From Pedosphaera sp. (GTDB lineage: Bacteria; Verrucomicrobiota; Verrucomicrobiia; Limisphaerales; F1-12-MAGs170): a stretch of DNA of 38,031 nt. The stretch covers positions 1 through 38,031 of the forward strand of contig SIBF01000020.1 of assembly GCA_009695275.1 (NCBI GenBank). Reading direction: 5' to 3'. The notes under the pieces were generated by a model. It ran no database searches. It was not told the origin of the DNA and saw nothing but the letters and a program-made list of their open reading frames with translations. Shown here one piece after another: positions 9,357 to 19,358 of this stretch (position 1 is its first letter; each line of letters begins with the position of its first letter). Position numbers and translations under genes: made by a program.

Positions 9357-11132
9357 ATGCAGCTTCATCGCCCCGCAATCGCGTCGGCGGCGAGATTGAC
9401 CGCCGATGGTTGTCGAGCCACGCTGCGACGTGGTTTTTTCGCAGCCATGAAACTCCTGTGCTGGACACCAGGTCTCATCCGCCGCCACCGTCAGTTTGTC
9501 TGGCGCGCAGTCTTCGCAGCCTTCCGGCTCGGCGCATTGCTGGCCGGATTGCGCTTGGTGGCTGCCCCTGTGGTCGCGGCGGACGATATTTTTCAGAGCC
9601 CCAATCTCATGGAGATTTCCATCGAGATTCCGATGGAGGGCCTCCAAGTATTGCGCGAAGCTGGAGGGACACGATTTGGGCAGGGCAAGCCTCAGGCCCG
9701 AGCCCGGATTGTCGAAGGCGGGAGGACTTACACCAATGTGGCCGTCCAATTGAAAGGGTTCACCAGCTTCCAGCCCATCGATCAATTTCCGGCGCTGACT
9801 CTGAACTTCAGCAAGCACGCACCGAAACAGAAGTTTCACGGCCTGACCAAAATCTCGCTCAATAACTCGGTGCAAGATCCGACCCGGCTGCATGAGAAAA
9901 TATCCCGCGAGCTATTCGCTGCTGCAGGCGTGCCCGTGCCTCGCGCCGATCACGCGTTGGTGAAACTCAATGGTCGTGCGCTGGGCCTTTATGTGCTTGC
10001 GGAGGGCTATGACAAAACATTTCTCAAGAGTCACTTCGGACGCGCAGACGGAAATCTTTACGAAGGTGGCGTGCTTCAGGACATCGACCGGTCACTCCGG
10101 GTTGATTCAGGAAATAACCCGACGGACCGGCGTGCCGTTCAAAGACTCATCGAGGCGTCGCGCGAGCCGGATGCAGGAAAGCGTTTCCATGCTCTCGAAG
10201 CAGCGCTGGACATGGATCGGTTCCTCTCGATGACCGCGATGGAGGCGCTTCTTTGCCATTCGGACAGTTACTCGATGAATCGGAACAATTACCGGATGTA
10301 CCATGATCCGGGCACGGACAAAATCGTGTTCATGCCCCATGGTATGGATCGAGTGCTCGGCACTCATCGCAGCAGCCTTGATCTGCCATTCGTGCCTCCG
10401 GCTCTGAGTTTGGTGACACGAGCCGTTCTCTCGACGGCTGAAGGCCGCCGTCGTTTTGTCGAACGGGCGGGTGTTCTCTATACCAATGTGTTTGTGACTG
10501 ACCGGCTTTGCCGTCGCGTCCAGGAAATCGATTTGAAGATTTCGCAGACAAAACAACGCTGGCCGTTGGACGGCGGAATCAACGATGGGCCTCGTCTGGC
10601 TCGCGGGAACGGCGCCGGGGATTTGTGCCGTCGCATTGCCATCCGCTCCGATGAGTTGCGGGCTCAATTTGCTCAGGCGGCGGATTTTCTGCCCACCACT
10701 CCAACGCCTGATTTCGACTCGGCCGGGATGGCTCGGATCGATGGTTGGAAATTGAGGCGGAAACCGGGCCAGATGGATTTGTTATGCGAACCTTACAATC
10801 AAAACGGTGAGCCCGTGCTGTTAATTCAATCCGCCAAAATTCCCTTTATTGCGTCGGTGAGAACTCGGGTGAGTCTGCCGGCGGGGCGGTACCGGTTGTC
10901 TGGCCAAATTCGCGTCGAAGGAGCGGGATCATCGGTCTCCTTCACTCTGCTTCGATATAACGCCTCCCGGTACGACGAACAGCGTCAGCGTTTTCAAGGA
11001 AAGGATGTTGATTTTATATTCAGAGTTTCCACACGCGCACCGGAGGAGATCGAGTTCATCTGCGATTTGCGCGCTGAGTCCACTGAAGTTTCCTTCGACG
11101 GCAGTTCTCTGCGGCTGATCAGGGAGCCGTGA
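9357..11132 (+). CDS. CotH kinase family secreted protein with a C-terminal beta-rich region
   Basis: ALGLYVLAEGYDKTFLKSHFGRADGNLYEGG and MDMDRFLSMTAMEALLCHSDSYSMNRNNYRMYHDPGTDKIVFMPHGMDRVLG match CotH-like proteins. Start could be ATG 9447. Confidence 0.8.
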   Translation: MQLHRPAIASAARLTADGCRATLRRGFFAAMKLLCWTPGLIRRHRQFVWRAVFAAFRLGALLAGLRLVAAPVVAADDIFQSPNLMEISIEIPMEGLQVLREAGGTRFGQGKPQARARIVEGGRTYTNVAVQLKGFTSFQPIDQFPALTLNFSKHAPKQKFHGLTKISLNNSVQDPTRLHEKISRELFAAAGVPVPRADHALVKLNGRALGLYVLAEGYDKTFLKSHFGRADGNLYEGGVLQDIDRSLRVDSGNNPTDRRAVQRLIEASREPDAGKRFHALEAALDMDRFLSMTAMEALLCHSDSYSMNRNNYRMYHDPGTDKIVFMPHGMDRVLGTHRSSLDLPFVPPALSLVTRAVLSTAEGRRRFVERAGVLYTNVFVTDRLCRRVQEIDLKISQTKQRWPLDGGINDGPRLARGNGAGDLCRRIAIRSDELRAQFAQAADFLPTTPTPDFDSAGMARIDGWKLRRKPGQMDLLCEPYNQNGEPVLLIQSAKIPFIASVRTRVSLPAGRYRLSGQIRVEGAGSSVSFTLLRYNASRYDEQRQRFQGKDVDFIFRVSTRAPEEIEFICDLRAESTEVSFDGSSLRLIREP

Positions 11133-11157
11133 ATAGAAGAAGCAGCGTCACAACGCT

Positions 11158-12180
11158 CTATCGGTTGCCCGGTTGATTCAGAATCTCAGCGAAACGCCGG
11201 GTGTAAGCTTCGTTGCCGCGCTCATTGAGATGGACGGGGTTTGAATCGGTGCCGGCCGGGCGTGCGAATTGATCGTCTGGAAGCACGGCAGGAAATGCGT
11301 CCAGTCTTGCGTCCGCTTGCAGCCAACCAGACCAATCGGTGAGCATCCGTGAGACGGTCTGACGATGCCCCGCCGCGACGAAGGATTCGGCGCAAGGGGT
11401 GATGCCGACCACCAGATGAACGCCCTGCGGTACGGCTGCGCGGAACGCACGAGATGACTCTCGCAATCGCTCGGACAGCCGGTAATCCGTGTCGATTCTC
11501 CGCCCTGCGGGTGTCAACGAGGCAGGATCAATCGCACTTCCGTTGTGCGCGGAGAGATAATCCCACAGCTCGGAAGCAAAACCGTAGCGCGCTCCGAATT
11601 TGCCGGGCAGAGGCGATGGGATCACGCGGCTGAACATGCGGCCACGAAAGATTTCCAGTCCCGCCAGGCAAGCCATGCGATTCCGAAGAGTGTCGGTCCG
11701 GCAGGAGTCTCGTCCGGCGAGGGCGTCGCGCAAGAGTTCGACGTGAAGCGGATTGGGCTGAGACCGGCGCAAAGCTTCAGGATGCATGAGGAGCACGACG
11801 GTTTTCAGCCGTCCAGGATTGGTTTCAACATGCCGGCGCAGCAGTTGCGAATAGTCCTGAAGGTCAAGATAACTGAGCGTTCCCAGATTGAGCACCCCGG
11901 CTTGGCGGCCCAGCAATTCTTCCAACCGGCGGGCCGAGACATCCATCAGACACGAGGAGTCACCGATCAGGAGCAGGTCGGCGCTTTGTGTCGAGCTCGC
12001 GGCGTGAGCCTGGTGCAGGAGAATCGTGCGATCCACGTCGAGGGTGGGATGTGGCGCAGGCCACCAGTTGAACCAGACTCCGGCGTGCATGATGAGCGCA
12101 AACATGAGCACGACCGCGAGCGGGATTGTGAGCACGCGGCTGATGTCACGGCCTGAGAATTGGTAGCGATGGCTGGTCAT
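11158..12180 (-). CDS. SGNH/AlgX-like hydrolase-fold protein, membrane-anchored, partner of the MBOAT
   Basis: Hydrophobic N-terminus from MTSHRYQ; LLLIGDSSCLMDV resembles the SGNH block I; ends DSNPVHLNERGNEAYTRRFAE (D..H block V-like). The longer ORF (to 12765) runs antiframe through the MBOAT gene. Confidence 0.65.
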   Translation of the reverse strand: MTSHRYQFSGRDISRVLTIPLAVVLMFALIMHAGVWFNWWPAPHPTLDVDRTILLHQAHAASSTQSADLLLIGDSSCLMDVSARRLEELLGRQAGVLNLGTLSYLDLQDYSQLLRRHVETNPGRLKTVVLLMHPEALRRSQPNPLHVELLRDALAGRDSCRTDTLRNRMACLAGLEIFRGRMFSRVIPSPLPGKFGARYGFASELWDYLSAHNGSAIDPASLTPAGRRIDTDYRLSERLRESSRAFRAAVPQGVHLVVGITPCAESFVAAGHRQTVSRMLTDWSGWLQADARLDAFPAVLPDDQFARPAGTDSNPVHLNERGNEAYTRRFAEILNQPGNR

Positions 12181-12203
12181 GTCACGTCTCAGTATTTCTT
12201 TGC

Positions 12204-13610
12204 TCAAAATTGAAAATAGATGAACGGAGTTTTCTCCTGTTCCCAGTAGAGAAGTATCGCGATCAGCATGGCACCTTGGATCAAACGCTTGGGCACGGTG
12301 GAGCATCTGATTGGAGGGGTTGAGGCTGGATCTGGATTTCTCGCCCGCCAGACTTCGAGAAGCAACAGTGGTCCTCCGAACATGAGCAGGTTGATGGCGA
12401 AGCTTCCAAACCAGAGCGGTACCGAGAAGTTCCCGAGGCTGCGGGTCATGGCAGTGATTTGTTCGATGGAATGAGCGCGGAAGAGGAGCCAGCCGTAGAG
12501 GACAACGAGCATCGTCGCCACCCATCCGAAAAGGCGACCGGTGAGCGAAGTCCGCGAAGCTCCCAGTCCCAGCGCACGTTCGATCACGAGCGCGATCCCG
12601 TGCCATGCGCCCCACAGCACGTAGTGCCACGCCGCGCCGTGCCACAATCCTCCCAGCACCATCGTCAGCATCAGGTTCGCTCCGGTTCGCGCCGCGCCGC
12701 GCCGGTTGCCGCCAAGGCTGACGTAGAGATAATCGCGCAGCCAGGTTGAGAGGCTGATATGCCATCGACGCCAGAAAGCCTGAATGCTCGTGGCGGAGTA
12801 TGGCGCGTTGAAGTTCAACATGAGATCGAAACCAAGCATCCAGGCAGTTCCTCGCGCGATGTCAGAATACCCGGAGAAGTCGCCGTAAATTTGCAGGGCG
12901 AATGCCACTGTGCCGAGAACCACCAGCGGACCGGACCCGGGATCATTCCCGTACACCAGATCGACCAGCGGCGCAAGGTTGTCAGCCAGCACAACTTTTT
13001 TGAACAATCCCAGGAGGATCAGGCTTATTCCATGTTCCATCATGTCCCGGCTGATGGGCAGAGTCCGCTCGAACTGGGGCAGGAGGTGACGGGCGCGTTC
13101 GATCGGGCCAGCCACCAACTGCGGGAAGAAGGAGACAAAGGCGAGGAAGTCGATCAGCTTTCGCGTCGCTGGGATCTCTCGACGGTACACGTCGATGGTG
13201 TAGCTGAGTGATTGAAACGTGTAGAAGGAGATGCCCACGGGGAGAATAATTCCCAGCGTGCGGAGGTTGATCGGGAGATTCAGCGATTGAAGCGACTCCG
13301 CGAGTGAGTTCACAAAGAAGTCGTAGTACTTGAAGAAACCGAGCAGACCAAGATTGGCAGTGACACTCAGGCAGAGAAGCGACTTGCGCCGGCCAGGTGC
13401 GCCCGCTCGCTCGATGGCGAGGCCGAGAAGGAAATCCACCACGCTGGAGAACGCGAGCAATGTCAGAAAACGCCAGTCCCACCAACCATAAAAGAGATAG
13501 CTGGCAGTCACGACCAGGATGTTTCGAGCCGCGAGATGATTGCGAACGAGCCAGTACAAAAGGAGAAAGGCCGCGAAGAACTGGATGAAAACGGTGGAAT
13601 TGAAAAGCAT
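12204..13610 (-). CDS. MBOAT family O-acyltransferase (AlgI-like)
   Basis: MLFNSTVFIQFF, LPVGISFYTFQSLSYTIDVYR, FPQLVAGPI, DFSGYSDIARG, FWRRWHISLSTWLRDYLYVSLGG, GLWHGAAWHYVLWGAWHG. Confidence 0.95.
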   Translation of the reverse strand: MLFNSTVFIQFFAAFLLLYWLVRNHLAARNILVVTASYLFYGWWDWRFLTLLAFSSVVDFLLGLAIERAGAPGRRKSLLCLSVTANLGLLGFFKYYDFFVNSLAESLQSLNLPINLRTLGIILPVGISFYTFQSLSYTIDVYRREIPATRKLIDFLAFVSFFPQLVAGPIERARHLLPQFERTLPISRDMMEHGISLILLGLFKKVVLADNLAPLVDLVYGNDPGSGPLVVLGTVAFALQIYGDFSGYSDIARGTAWMLGFDLMLNFNAPYSATSIQAFWRRWHISLSTWLRDYLYVSLGGNRRGAARTGANLMLTMVLGGLWHGAAWHYVLWGAWHGIALVIERALGLGASRTSLTGRLFGWVATMLVVLYGWLLFRAHSIEQITAMTRSLGNFSVPLWFGSFAINLLMFGGPLLLLEVWRARNPDPASTPPIRCSTVPKRLIQGAMLIAILLYWEQEKTPFIYFQF

Positions 13611-13720
13611 TGGACGATTGAAGTAATCGTGTCTGGGACGGCTATGCTGACCGAAATTGACCCATGACTTATTGCTGATAGCTTACGGGGGGAGCGCGAC
13701 GGACGCGAGCCATTTAGGAG

Positions 13721-14422
13721 TTGATCAATACACGTCAGTTCATGGTGCGAAGCAGGAACCGGGGGTTCACACTCGTCGAGTTGCTGGTGGTCATTGTTGT
13801 GATCGCGATTCTTGCCAGCATGTTGCTGCCCGCAGTGAGCAGTGCTCGAGGCAAGGCGCGCCAGGTTCAATGCCTGAACAACCTCCGTCAGCTCGGGATG
13901 GCCTCATTGATGTATTCCCAGGATCACGCCGGTCTTTTTCCTCTTCTGATGCCGCCGGGGCTGGAACCCGCGACCAACTGGGCAACGGTTCTCCGGACGA
14001 ACGACTACCTTCCATCGCTCGATGTTTTTGTTTGTCCGACTTATTCTCCATTTCGCTTCACCAGCATTTCATCATCGAGTGGCATGCCGACCAACTGGGC
14101 AAGAATCTATGGCGTCCGTCAGGATCCGCCGGAGGAGTATCGCCAGGGCCGCAATCTCAAAATTGAAGCTGTGCGCACTCCCGTGGACTATCTCCATTTC
14201 GCCGACACCACAACCTGGGGACGCGGAGGATGGATCGGGCAGCAGTATTTTTTCTTCAACGCCGCGGCAGCCAATCAGGTTCATGCCCGCCACGCGAACA
14301 AGGCGGACGGCTTCTTCCTCGACGGCCATGTGGAGAGTTGCAAACGCACCCGGCTGGATGGCCTGGGGATTTCGGCGCTTTTCGGTCGCGACAACGTCGG
14401 TTACTTCGGCGGAGTGCAATGA
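13721..14422 (+). CDS. Prepilin-type N-terminal cleavage/methylation domain protein (pseudopilin-like)
   Basis: [25 protein letters not shown] prepilin motif; C-terminal [12 protein letters not shown] typical of verrucomicrobial/planctomycete prepilin-like proteins. Start may be ATG 13742. Confidence 0.88.
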   Translation: MINTRQFMVRSRNRGFTLVELLVVIVVIAILASMLLPAVSSARGKARQVQCLNNLRQLGMASLMYSQDHAGLFPLLMPPGLEPATNWATVLRTNDYLPSLDVFVCPTYSPFRFTSISSSSGMPTNWARIYGVRQDPPEEYRQGRNLKIEAVRTPVDYLHFADTTTWGRGGWIGQQYFFFNAAAANQVHARHANKADGFFLDGHVESCKRTRLDGLGISALFGRDNVGYFGGVQ

Positions 14423-15165
14423 ATTCGCGAACACGTCTTGTTATCGCGGCCGTCCTCGCGGCGTCAGCCATCGCTCTCTGGCTGTTTTTCAATCACGGCT
14501 CGCAGGACGAGTCTGTCGCTGTCCGTAGCGTTGCGGTGAGAGAACTTGCTGAATATCTTGCACGAACTTTTCCTGCGGATCGGGTTCTTGTTCTGGCCAA
14601 TCCATTTATCAACGATCCACGGCAGCCAAAATCGATCCGCGTGATGGAAGATGCGGCCTTGCGCGCTCTCAAGAAGGCGCTGGGTGACTCGAAGGTGGTG
14701 ACAGCATTTCCTCAACTCCGACCCGGCGCTCAGGAGAATCCCCAGGCGTTCATCGTTGAGTCCGAGACCACCACACCATTGAGCTTTCTCATCGCGCCTG
14801 ATGCCATCGACACGCTGGTGAAACAACATCCCGACTGTAAAATCATCGTCAGCCTGATCGGGTTGCCCGTGGAGTTGAACCGAGTCTCGGCATGGAGCGA
14901 GCCGACGGGGCCAAAGTTTGCGCTTCTGCTGCCGGATCTGCGGATGATCGGCAATTCCGCAGCTATCGGTGCGGCGATGAAATCTGGAAAGTTGGTGGCT
15001 TTCGTTTTGAACAAACCTGGAGCAAAGATGGATGAACAGATGTCCGGTGTTGAGGCGCACGTTGTGTTTGAAAGGTCCTTCCTGCTGGTCACGCCTGATA
15101 ACATCGAAGCGTTCATTCAGCTTGATCCGAGGCCGTTTGAATCAAGTGGTGGCCTGGCGCGATGA
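14419..15165 (+). CDS. Hypothetical membrane-anchored protein
   Basis: ATGA overlap with the preceding stop; N-terminal TM segment [18 protein letters not shown]; no family recognised. Confidence 0.7.
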   Translation: MNSRTRLVIAAVLAASAIALWLFFNHGSQDESVAVRSVAVRELAEYLARTFPADRVLVLANPFINDPRQPKSIRVMEDAALRALKKALGDSKVVTAFPQLRPGAQENPQAFIVESETTTPLSFLIAPDAIDTLVKQHPDCKIIVSLIGLPVELNRVSAWSEPTGPKFALLLPDLRMIGNSAAIGAAMKSGKLVAFVLNKPGAKMDEQMSGVEAHVVFERSFLLVTPDNIEAFIQLDPRPFESSGGLAR

Positions 15166-15198
15166 TCGCTGCCTCATATCCCGACCAGGCTCAACAAC

Positions 15199-16413
15199 TC
15201 AGTGAGCAGTTTCGACCACAGTTGTTACCAGGCGGACGCGGAAGAAAGCAGTCCCGTCGCAACAGTCGGGAAAGGTGGACATGTTTCCAGAGACAGCCCT
15301 TCCGACCGGCTCGAACCGTGGAGGATTCAAACTCGCGGAACGTTCCAGCACATACGAGTGAATGTTGTGCGAGTCTCCCGTAACGGCATCATGCAGTCGG
15401 GCTGAAGGCCCTTGCCAGGAAATGGTCACGTTGCCCGCATCACGGGAGATGTTGGTGACGAAGGGCAGGGGATGGAAACAGATGACACCACGCACTCGAA
15501 GCTGGCTGATCGAAACCCAGATTGCCGAGGACCACGGCTGAAAGTAATTGTTGCCATCCGCCCAGCTCGAACGGAGTCGAACCATTTGCGAACCGTCGTC
15601 ACCGACAAAGTATCCGTAAGCAAGCATTCCATGCATGTCCGGATTGAGCCGCTCTCCGTCAATTTCCCGGTGGAGGACGTTCTCTGGCTGGAGATAAATC
15701 AGCACGGGATATCCGGCGTCGATCTCTGCTTTGAGGTTCGCGTAAGTGAATCCCTTTCCCGCCGGGCTGTTGGAATTCACGTCCGCCAATTGCGAGATTG
15801 CATCAGCATCATAACCACGGAAGCGCGCCCACTCACGCAGCCCGGATGGAATGTCTGCCACAGGGCTTCCGTCCGGTGCCTGTGGCTTGAAGTTGATTCG
15901 GCGATTTCCCGACTTGTCCCAGAAGACAAACGAGTAGGCGTCGATATTGCCGTCGCACTCGTCCGCCAAATTCTTCCACTTGCGCTGGCTCAGACCAATA
16001 AAGTCGCCGATGCAATCCGGGGTGTGTTCAAGACGTCTGTCAGTGACGTAGGGGTCCGGCGATGGATCTTGGAAGCTGAAGGCAAAGTCGCTGTAAAAAC
16101 GCCAATAGTCGTCTATGTGGCCTGGTTTATCCGTTGGCCGCCCGTCAAAGCCGGTCCGGCTCGCCCACATCGACCGAATGCCGATATTCTGGTTGTAGCT
16201 GTTGAGGGGAGCCACTCCACCTGCGGTTGGACCCGTGTAGAAGTTGGGAAAGCCGTTGCGGTCCCAGTACCCCGCGAGATTTCCGCAAGCCGTCCCAAAA
16301 CAGCCAGCATACCAGTCGTAATCCGGAACATCCAGAAGGTACATGTCCGTTTCCGCTCGGACGCCGCCGCCGCTGAAAAGAACTGCCGACGACAACAAGG
16401 CCGTTGTCAGCAT
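15199..16413 (-). CDS. Secreted C39-like (papain-fold) peptidase-like protein
   Basis: MLTTALLSSAVLFSGGGVRA signal-like start at 16413; YAGCFGTACGNLAGYWDRNGF resembles a C39-like Cys motif and MHGMLAYGYFVGDDG the His motif. Confidence 0.55.
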   Translation of the reverse strand: MLTTALLSSAVLFSGGGVRAETDMYLLDVPDYDWYAGCFGTACGNLAGYWDRNGFPNFYTGPTAGGVAPLNSYNQNIGIRSMWASRTGFDGRPTDKPGHIDDYWRFYSDFAFSFQDPSPDPYVTDRRLEHTPDCIGDFIGLSQRKWKNLADECDGNIDAYSFVFWDKSGNRRINFKPQAPDGSPVADIPSGLREWARFRGYDADAISQLADVNSNSPAGKGFTYANLKAEIDAGYPVLIYLQPENVLHREIDGERLNPDMHGMLAYGYFVGDDGSQMVRLRSSWADGNNYFQPWSSAIWVSISQLRVRGVICFHPLPFVTNISRDAGNVTISWQGPSARLHDAVTGDSHNIHSYVLERSASLNPPRFEPVGRAVSGNMSTFPDCCDGTAFFRVRLVTTVVETAH

Positions 16414-16641
16414 GGCGAGATTGGAAGATTCCTTGCGCACAAGTACAAACTTAACTGAACTCACTGATAATGGAATGACAGGCCACTTTCCAGCGGAAGT
16501 TTTGGAGTCGCCCCGTCCCGGACGCATTCGAGCACTGCCCTCCCCTATGGTTGAGGTGAGAGTCCACTCAAACCTTCGTGGAATTGGATGTGGTCAGGGT
16601 TCACCAGGCACCGCACCTTCCCGATGTAGGATCTTCTCCAG

Positions 16642-16882
16642 CTAAAAATCGAGGGGCTTCACCTGGCCATTTGCGGTGACGAAGGTGGTGTCGGGCTTGA
16701 GATCAAGATGAATGATGCTCCTGCCATGAGCGGCGGCGGGGCATTGCGTGACTTGCAAGGTAACACCTTCACCGCCACGTCGCGGTTCAGCCGCTTGTCC
16801 CGCGCGCGGAACATTTCGCCCAGGCCGCCTGGGCCGAGGGACCGGCAATTTCGTACGGGCCGATTTTCGATCCGGTGTTCAT
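16642..16882 (-). pseudogene. Decayed Hanks-type Ser/Thr protein kinase
   Basis: MNTGSKIGPYEIAG, then (after frameshifts) [23 protein letters not shown], then AAAHGRSIIHLDLKPDTTFVTANGQVKPLDF and a stop; kinase lobes joined with the intervening region missing. Confidence 0.75.
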
Positions 16883-17040
16883 GGCAATTAGATCAACTCT
16901 TGGAACGGACTCGAATGTTGTGGCATGGCATAAAGACCATTTCGAGCGGATCCTGAAAAGTATGCTTGTCGGAATGCTCCCACGTGTGCTCCTCAAGATT
17001 CCCTTTGCCCGCCGCGTTTCCTGCCGCGTAACCTCGCGCT

Positions 17041-18273
17041 GTGGGAACGCCGAGCATCACTGACATCACCTACCGCTATGAACGGCGGCGGGCTGTGGCG
17101 AGCGGGATTCTCGAAACCGCCGGCAATACATTTCTACTGCTCGTCGTCGTGCGGTGGTTCATCGATGCCGGCCCCACTGCCAAGGCACTGGTTGCAGGCG
17201 GCGGCAGCTTCGGCCTTTTCATTTCTCCCCTCGTGGTTTCTGCCGTCGCGCGGCTGGGCTGGAAAACTTCCATTGCCGCGTCGCGCATGGCGATGTGCGG
17301 CGGGTCATGCTTTTTAATTATGTCAATTTTCCCGACGCTGCCCGTGTTTGTCGTCGGGAGCATTCTGGCTCTCACCGCCTCGGCGGCCGCCATCCCGCTT
17401 CTGACCCAGATTTATCAGGAGAACTATCCTGCGTCGGAGCGCGGACACCTCTTCTCTCGCGCGTTCGTCATCCGCATTGGAACGGCGGCTCTCTTCAGCG
17501 AGTTCGCGGGCCAGCTCATGTCGCGGCACATCGAATACTTTCGACTGTTGCTCCTGATTTTTGCGGGTTGCTTCGCGCTCTCGGCACACTGTCTGGCGCA
17601 TTGTCCTTCGCGCCCGTTGACCGCGTCCGGGGGCACTCATCCGCTGCGGTCGCTGCGATTCGCGCGCGAGGACAAGCTTTTCCGCCGGACGCTGATCAGC
17701 TGGATGCTCATGGGCTTCGCGAATCTGATGATGCTTCCGATGCGCGTCGAGTATCTGGCCAATCCTAAATACAACCTGGCGCTGACTGTGGGAGAAATCG
17801 CGTTTCTTACGGGAGTGGTGCCCAATGCGGCACGCCTCGTCATGAGTCCGATCTGGGGCTGGCTCTTTGACCGCATGAACTTCTTCATGCTCCGTGTCAC
17901 GTTGAACGCGGGCTTTGCCATCGGCATTATCGCTTTCTTCACCAGTTCTGATGTGCAGGGGCTGATTATTGGAGCGGTGGTCTTTGGCATCTCGAACGCC
18001 GGCGGCGACGTGGCGTGGAGTTTATGGGTGACGAAATTCTCACCGCCGGAGCACGTGGCGGATTATATGTCGGTTCATACCTTTTTCACCGGATTGCGGG
18101 GAATCGTGGCGCCGCTTGCCGCGTTTCATCTGGTGCAGACATACCAGGTGACAACTCTTGGATGGATCTCGGCGGCGCTGATCGTCAGCGGCAGTCTTCT
18201 GCTGTTGCCCGAAATCCGATTTGGACGGCGCGGAACCGGCGCGCAGGCTTTGAACGAAGAGATGTCCGAGTAA
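17041..18273 (+). CDS. MFS-type transporter
   Basis: GTG start; about 10-12 hydrophobic segments; MSPIWGWLFDRMN loop motif. Confidence 0.8.
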   Translation: MGTPSITDITYRYERRRAVASGILETAGNTFLLLVVVRWFIDAGPTAKALVAGGGSFGLFISPLVVSAVARLGWKTSIAASRMAMCGGSCFLIMSIFPTLPVFVVGSILALTASAAAIPLLTQIYQENYPASERGHLFSRAFVIRIGTAALFSEFAGQLMSRHIEYFRLLLLIFAGCFALSAHCLAHCPSRPLTASGGTHPLRSLRFAREDKLFRRTLISWMLMGFANLMMLPMRVEYLANPKYNLALTVGEIAFLTGVVPNAARLVMSPIWGWLFDRMNFFMLRVTLNAGFAIGIIAFFTSSDVQGLIIGAVVFGISNAGGDVAWSLWVTKFSPPEHVADYMSVHTFFTGLRGIVAPLAAFHLVQTYQVTTLGWISAALIVSGSLLLLPEIRFGRRGTGAQALNEEMSE

Positions 18274-18363
18274 TTTCGCATTTGCTCCGCCCCGTTTCCC
18301 CCCGTTAACATCCGTCCGTCTTCTTCATCGAGTCCGCGGCAGTCCCGGCCCATGACGAACTGA

Positions 18364-19329
18364 ATGAGCATCACCTATCTTGAAGCGATCCGCGAGGCCC
18401 AGGCCAGGGCGCTGAGGGAAGATCCGCGTGTCTATATTTACGGCCAGGATGTGGGGGCGTTCGGCGGCGCTTTCAAGGCGACGAAGAATCTCGCGCAGGA
18501 ATTTCCCGGCCGCGTGATCGATTCGCCGATCAGCGAGGACGCGATGATCGGCTCGGCGGTAGGCGCGGCAATCGAGGGAATGCGGCCCATCATTGAGATG
18601 CAGTTCGCGGATTTCTCAACAGTCGGCTTCAATCAAATCATCAATCAAGCCGCCACGCTTTTCTGGCGAACCCGGGTGCCTTGCCCCATCGTCGTGCGTC
18701 TGCCATCGGGCGGCACTTCGGGGGGCGGACCGTTCCACAGTCAAAGCATGGAGGCGCTCTACGCTCATTACCCGGGGCTGATTGTCATGACACCCGCCAC
18801 GGTCGAGGATGCTTACAGTATGTTGATTGAAGCGGTGGCCATTGATGACCCGGTGATCTTCTGCGAGCACAAGTTTCTCTATTACCATCTCAAAGCCGAG
18901 AAACTGCCCACCGAAGCGATGCCTGTCGGAAAAGCACGGATCGCCCGCGTGGGCCGTGATCTCACGATTGTCGCCTACAGCGCCATGGTGCATGAGGCGT
19001 TGGCGGTCGCTGAAGAACTGGCGACGGAAGGTGCCGAAGTCGAAGTCGTCGATCTGCGTACGGTGAAGCCGCTGGACACAGACACGGTAATGGCTTCGGT
19101 GGCGCGCACGGGGCGATTGCTCGCGGTGGGCGAAGCGTTCCCGTGGGGAGGCGTGACCGCGGAGGTGGTTGCGCGCGTGGCCAGCGAGGGTTTTGGTTTG
19201 CTGGACGCGCCGCCGCAACGGTTGAATGCGAAGGACACACCGATTCCTTATCACCCGAGCCTTTGGGCTGCCCATCGGCCGACTGCCAGGACCATCGCCG
19301 TGGCAGCGAGAAATCTTTTGAGGACATGA
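18364..19329 (+). CDS. 2-oxoacid (pyruvate) dehydrogenase E1 component, beta subunit
   Basis: MSITYLEAIREAQARALREDPRVYIYGQDVGAFGGAFKATKNL, FPGRVIDSPISEDAMIGSAVGAA, VVRLPSGGTSGGGPFHSQSMEALYAHYPGL. Confidence 0.92.
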   Translation: MSITYLEAIREAQARALREDPRVYIYGQDVGAFGGAFKATKNLAQEFPGRVIDSPISEDAMIGSAVGAAIEGMRPIIEMQFADFSTVGFNQIINQAATLFWRTRVPCPIVVRLPSGGTSGGGPFHSQSMEALYAHYPGLIVMTPATVEDAYSMLIEAVAIDDPVIFCEHKFLYYHLKAEKLPTEAMPVGKARIARVGRDLTIVAYSAMVHEALAVAEELATEGAEVEVVDLRTVKPLDTDTVMASVARTGRLLAVGEAFPWGGVTAEVVARVASEGFGLLDAPPQRLNAKDTPIPYHPSLWAAHRPTARTIAVAARNLLRT

Positions 19330-19358
19330 AGCGAATGAATGGAAATTGAAAGAATCCC

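Noticed and set aside
12181-12765. N-terminal part of the 535-aa minus ORF upstream of the SGNH start
   Set aside because: Overlaps the MBOAT gene in another frame and looks non-protein-like; the gene most likely starts at 12180.
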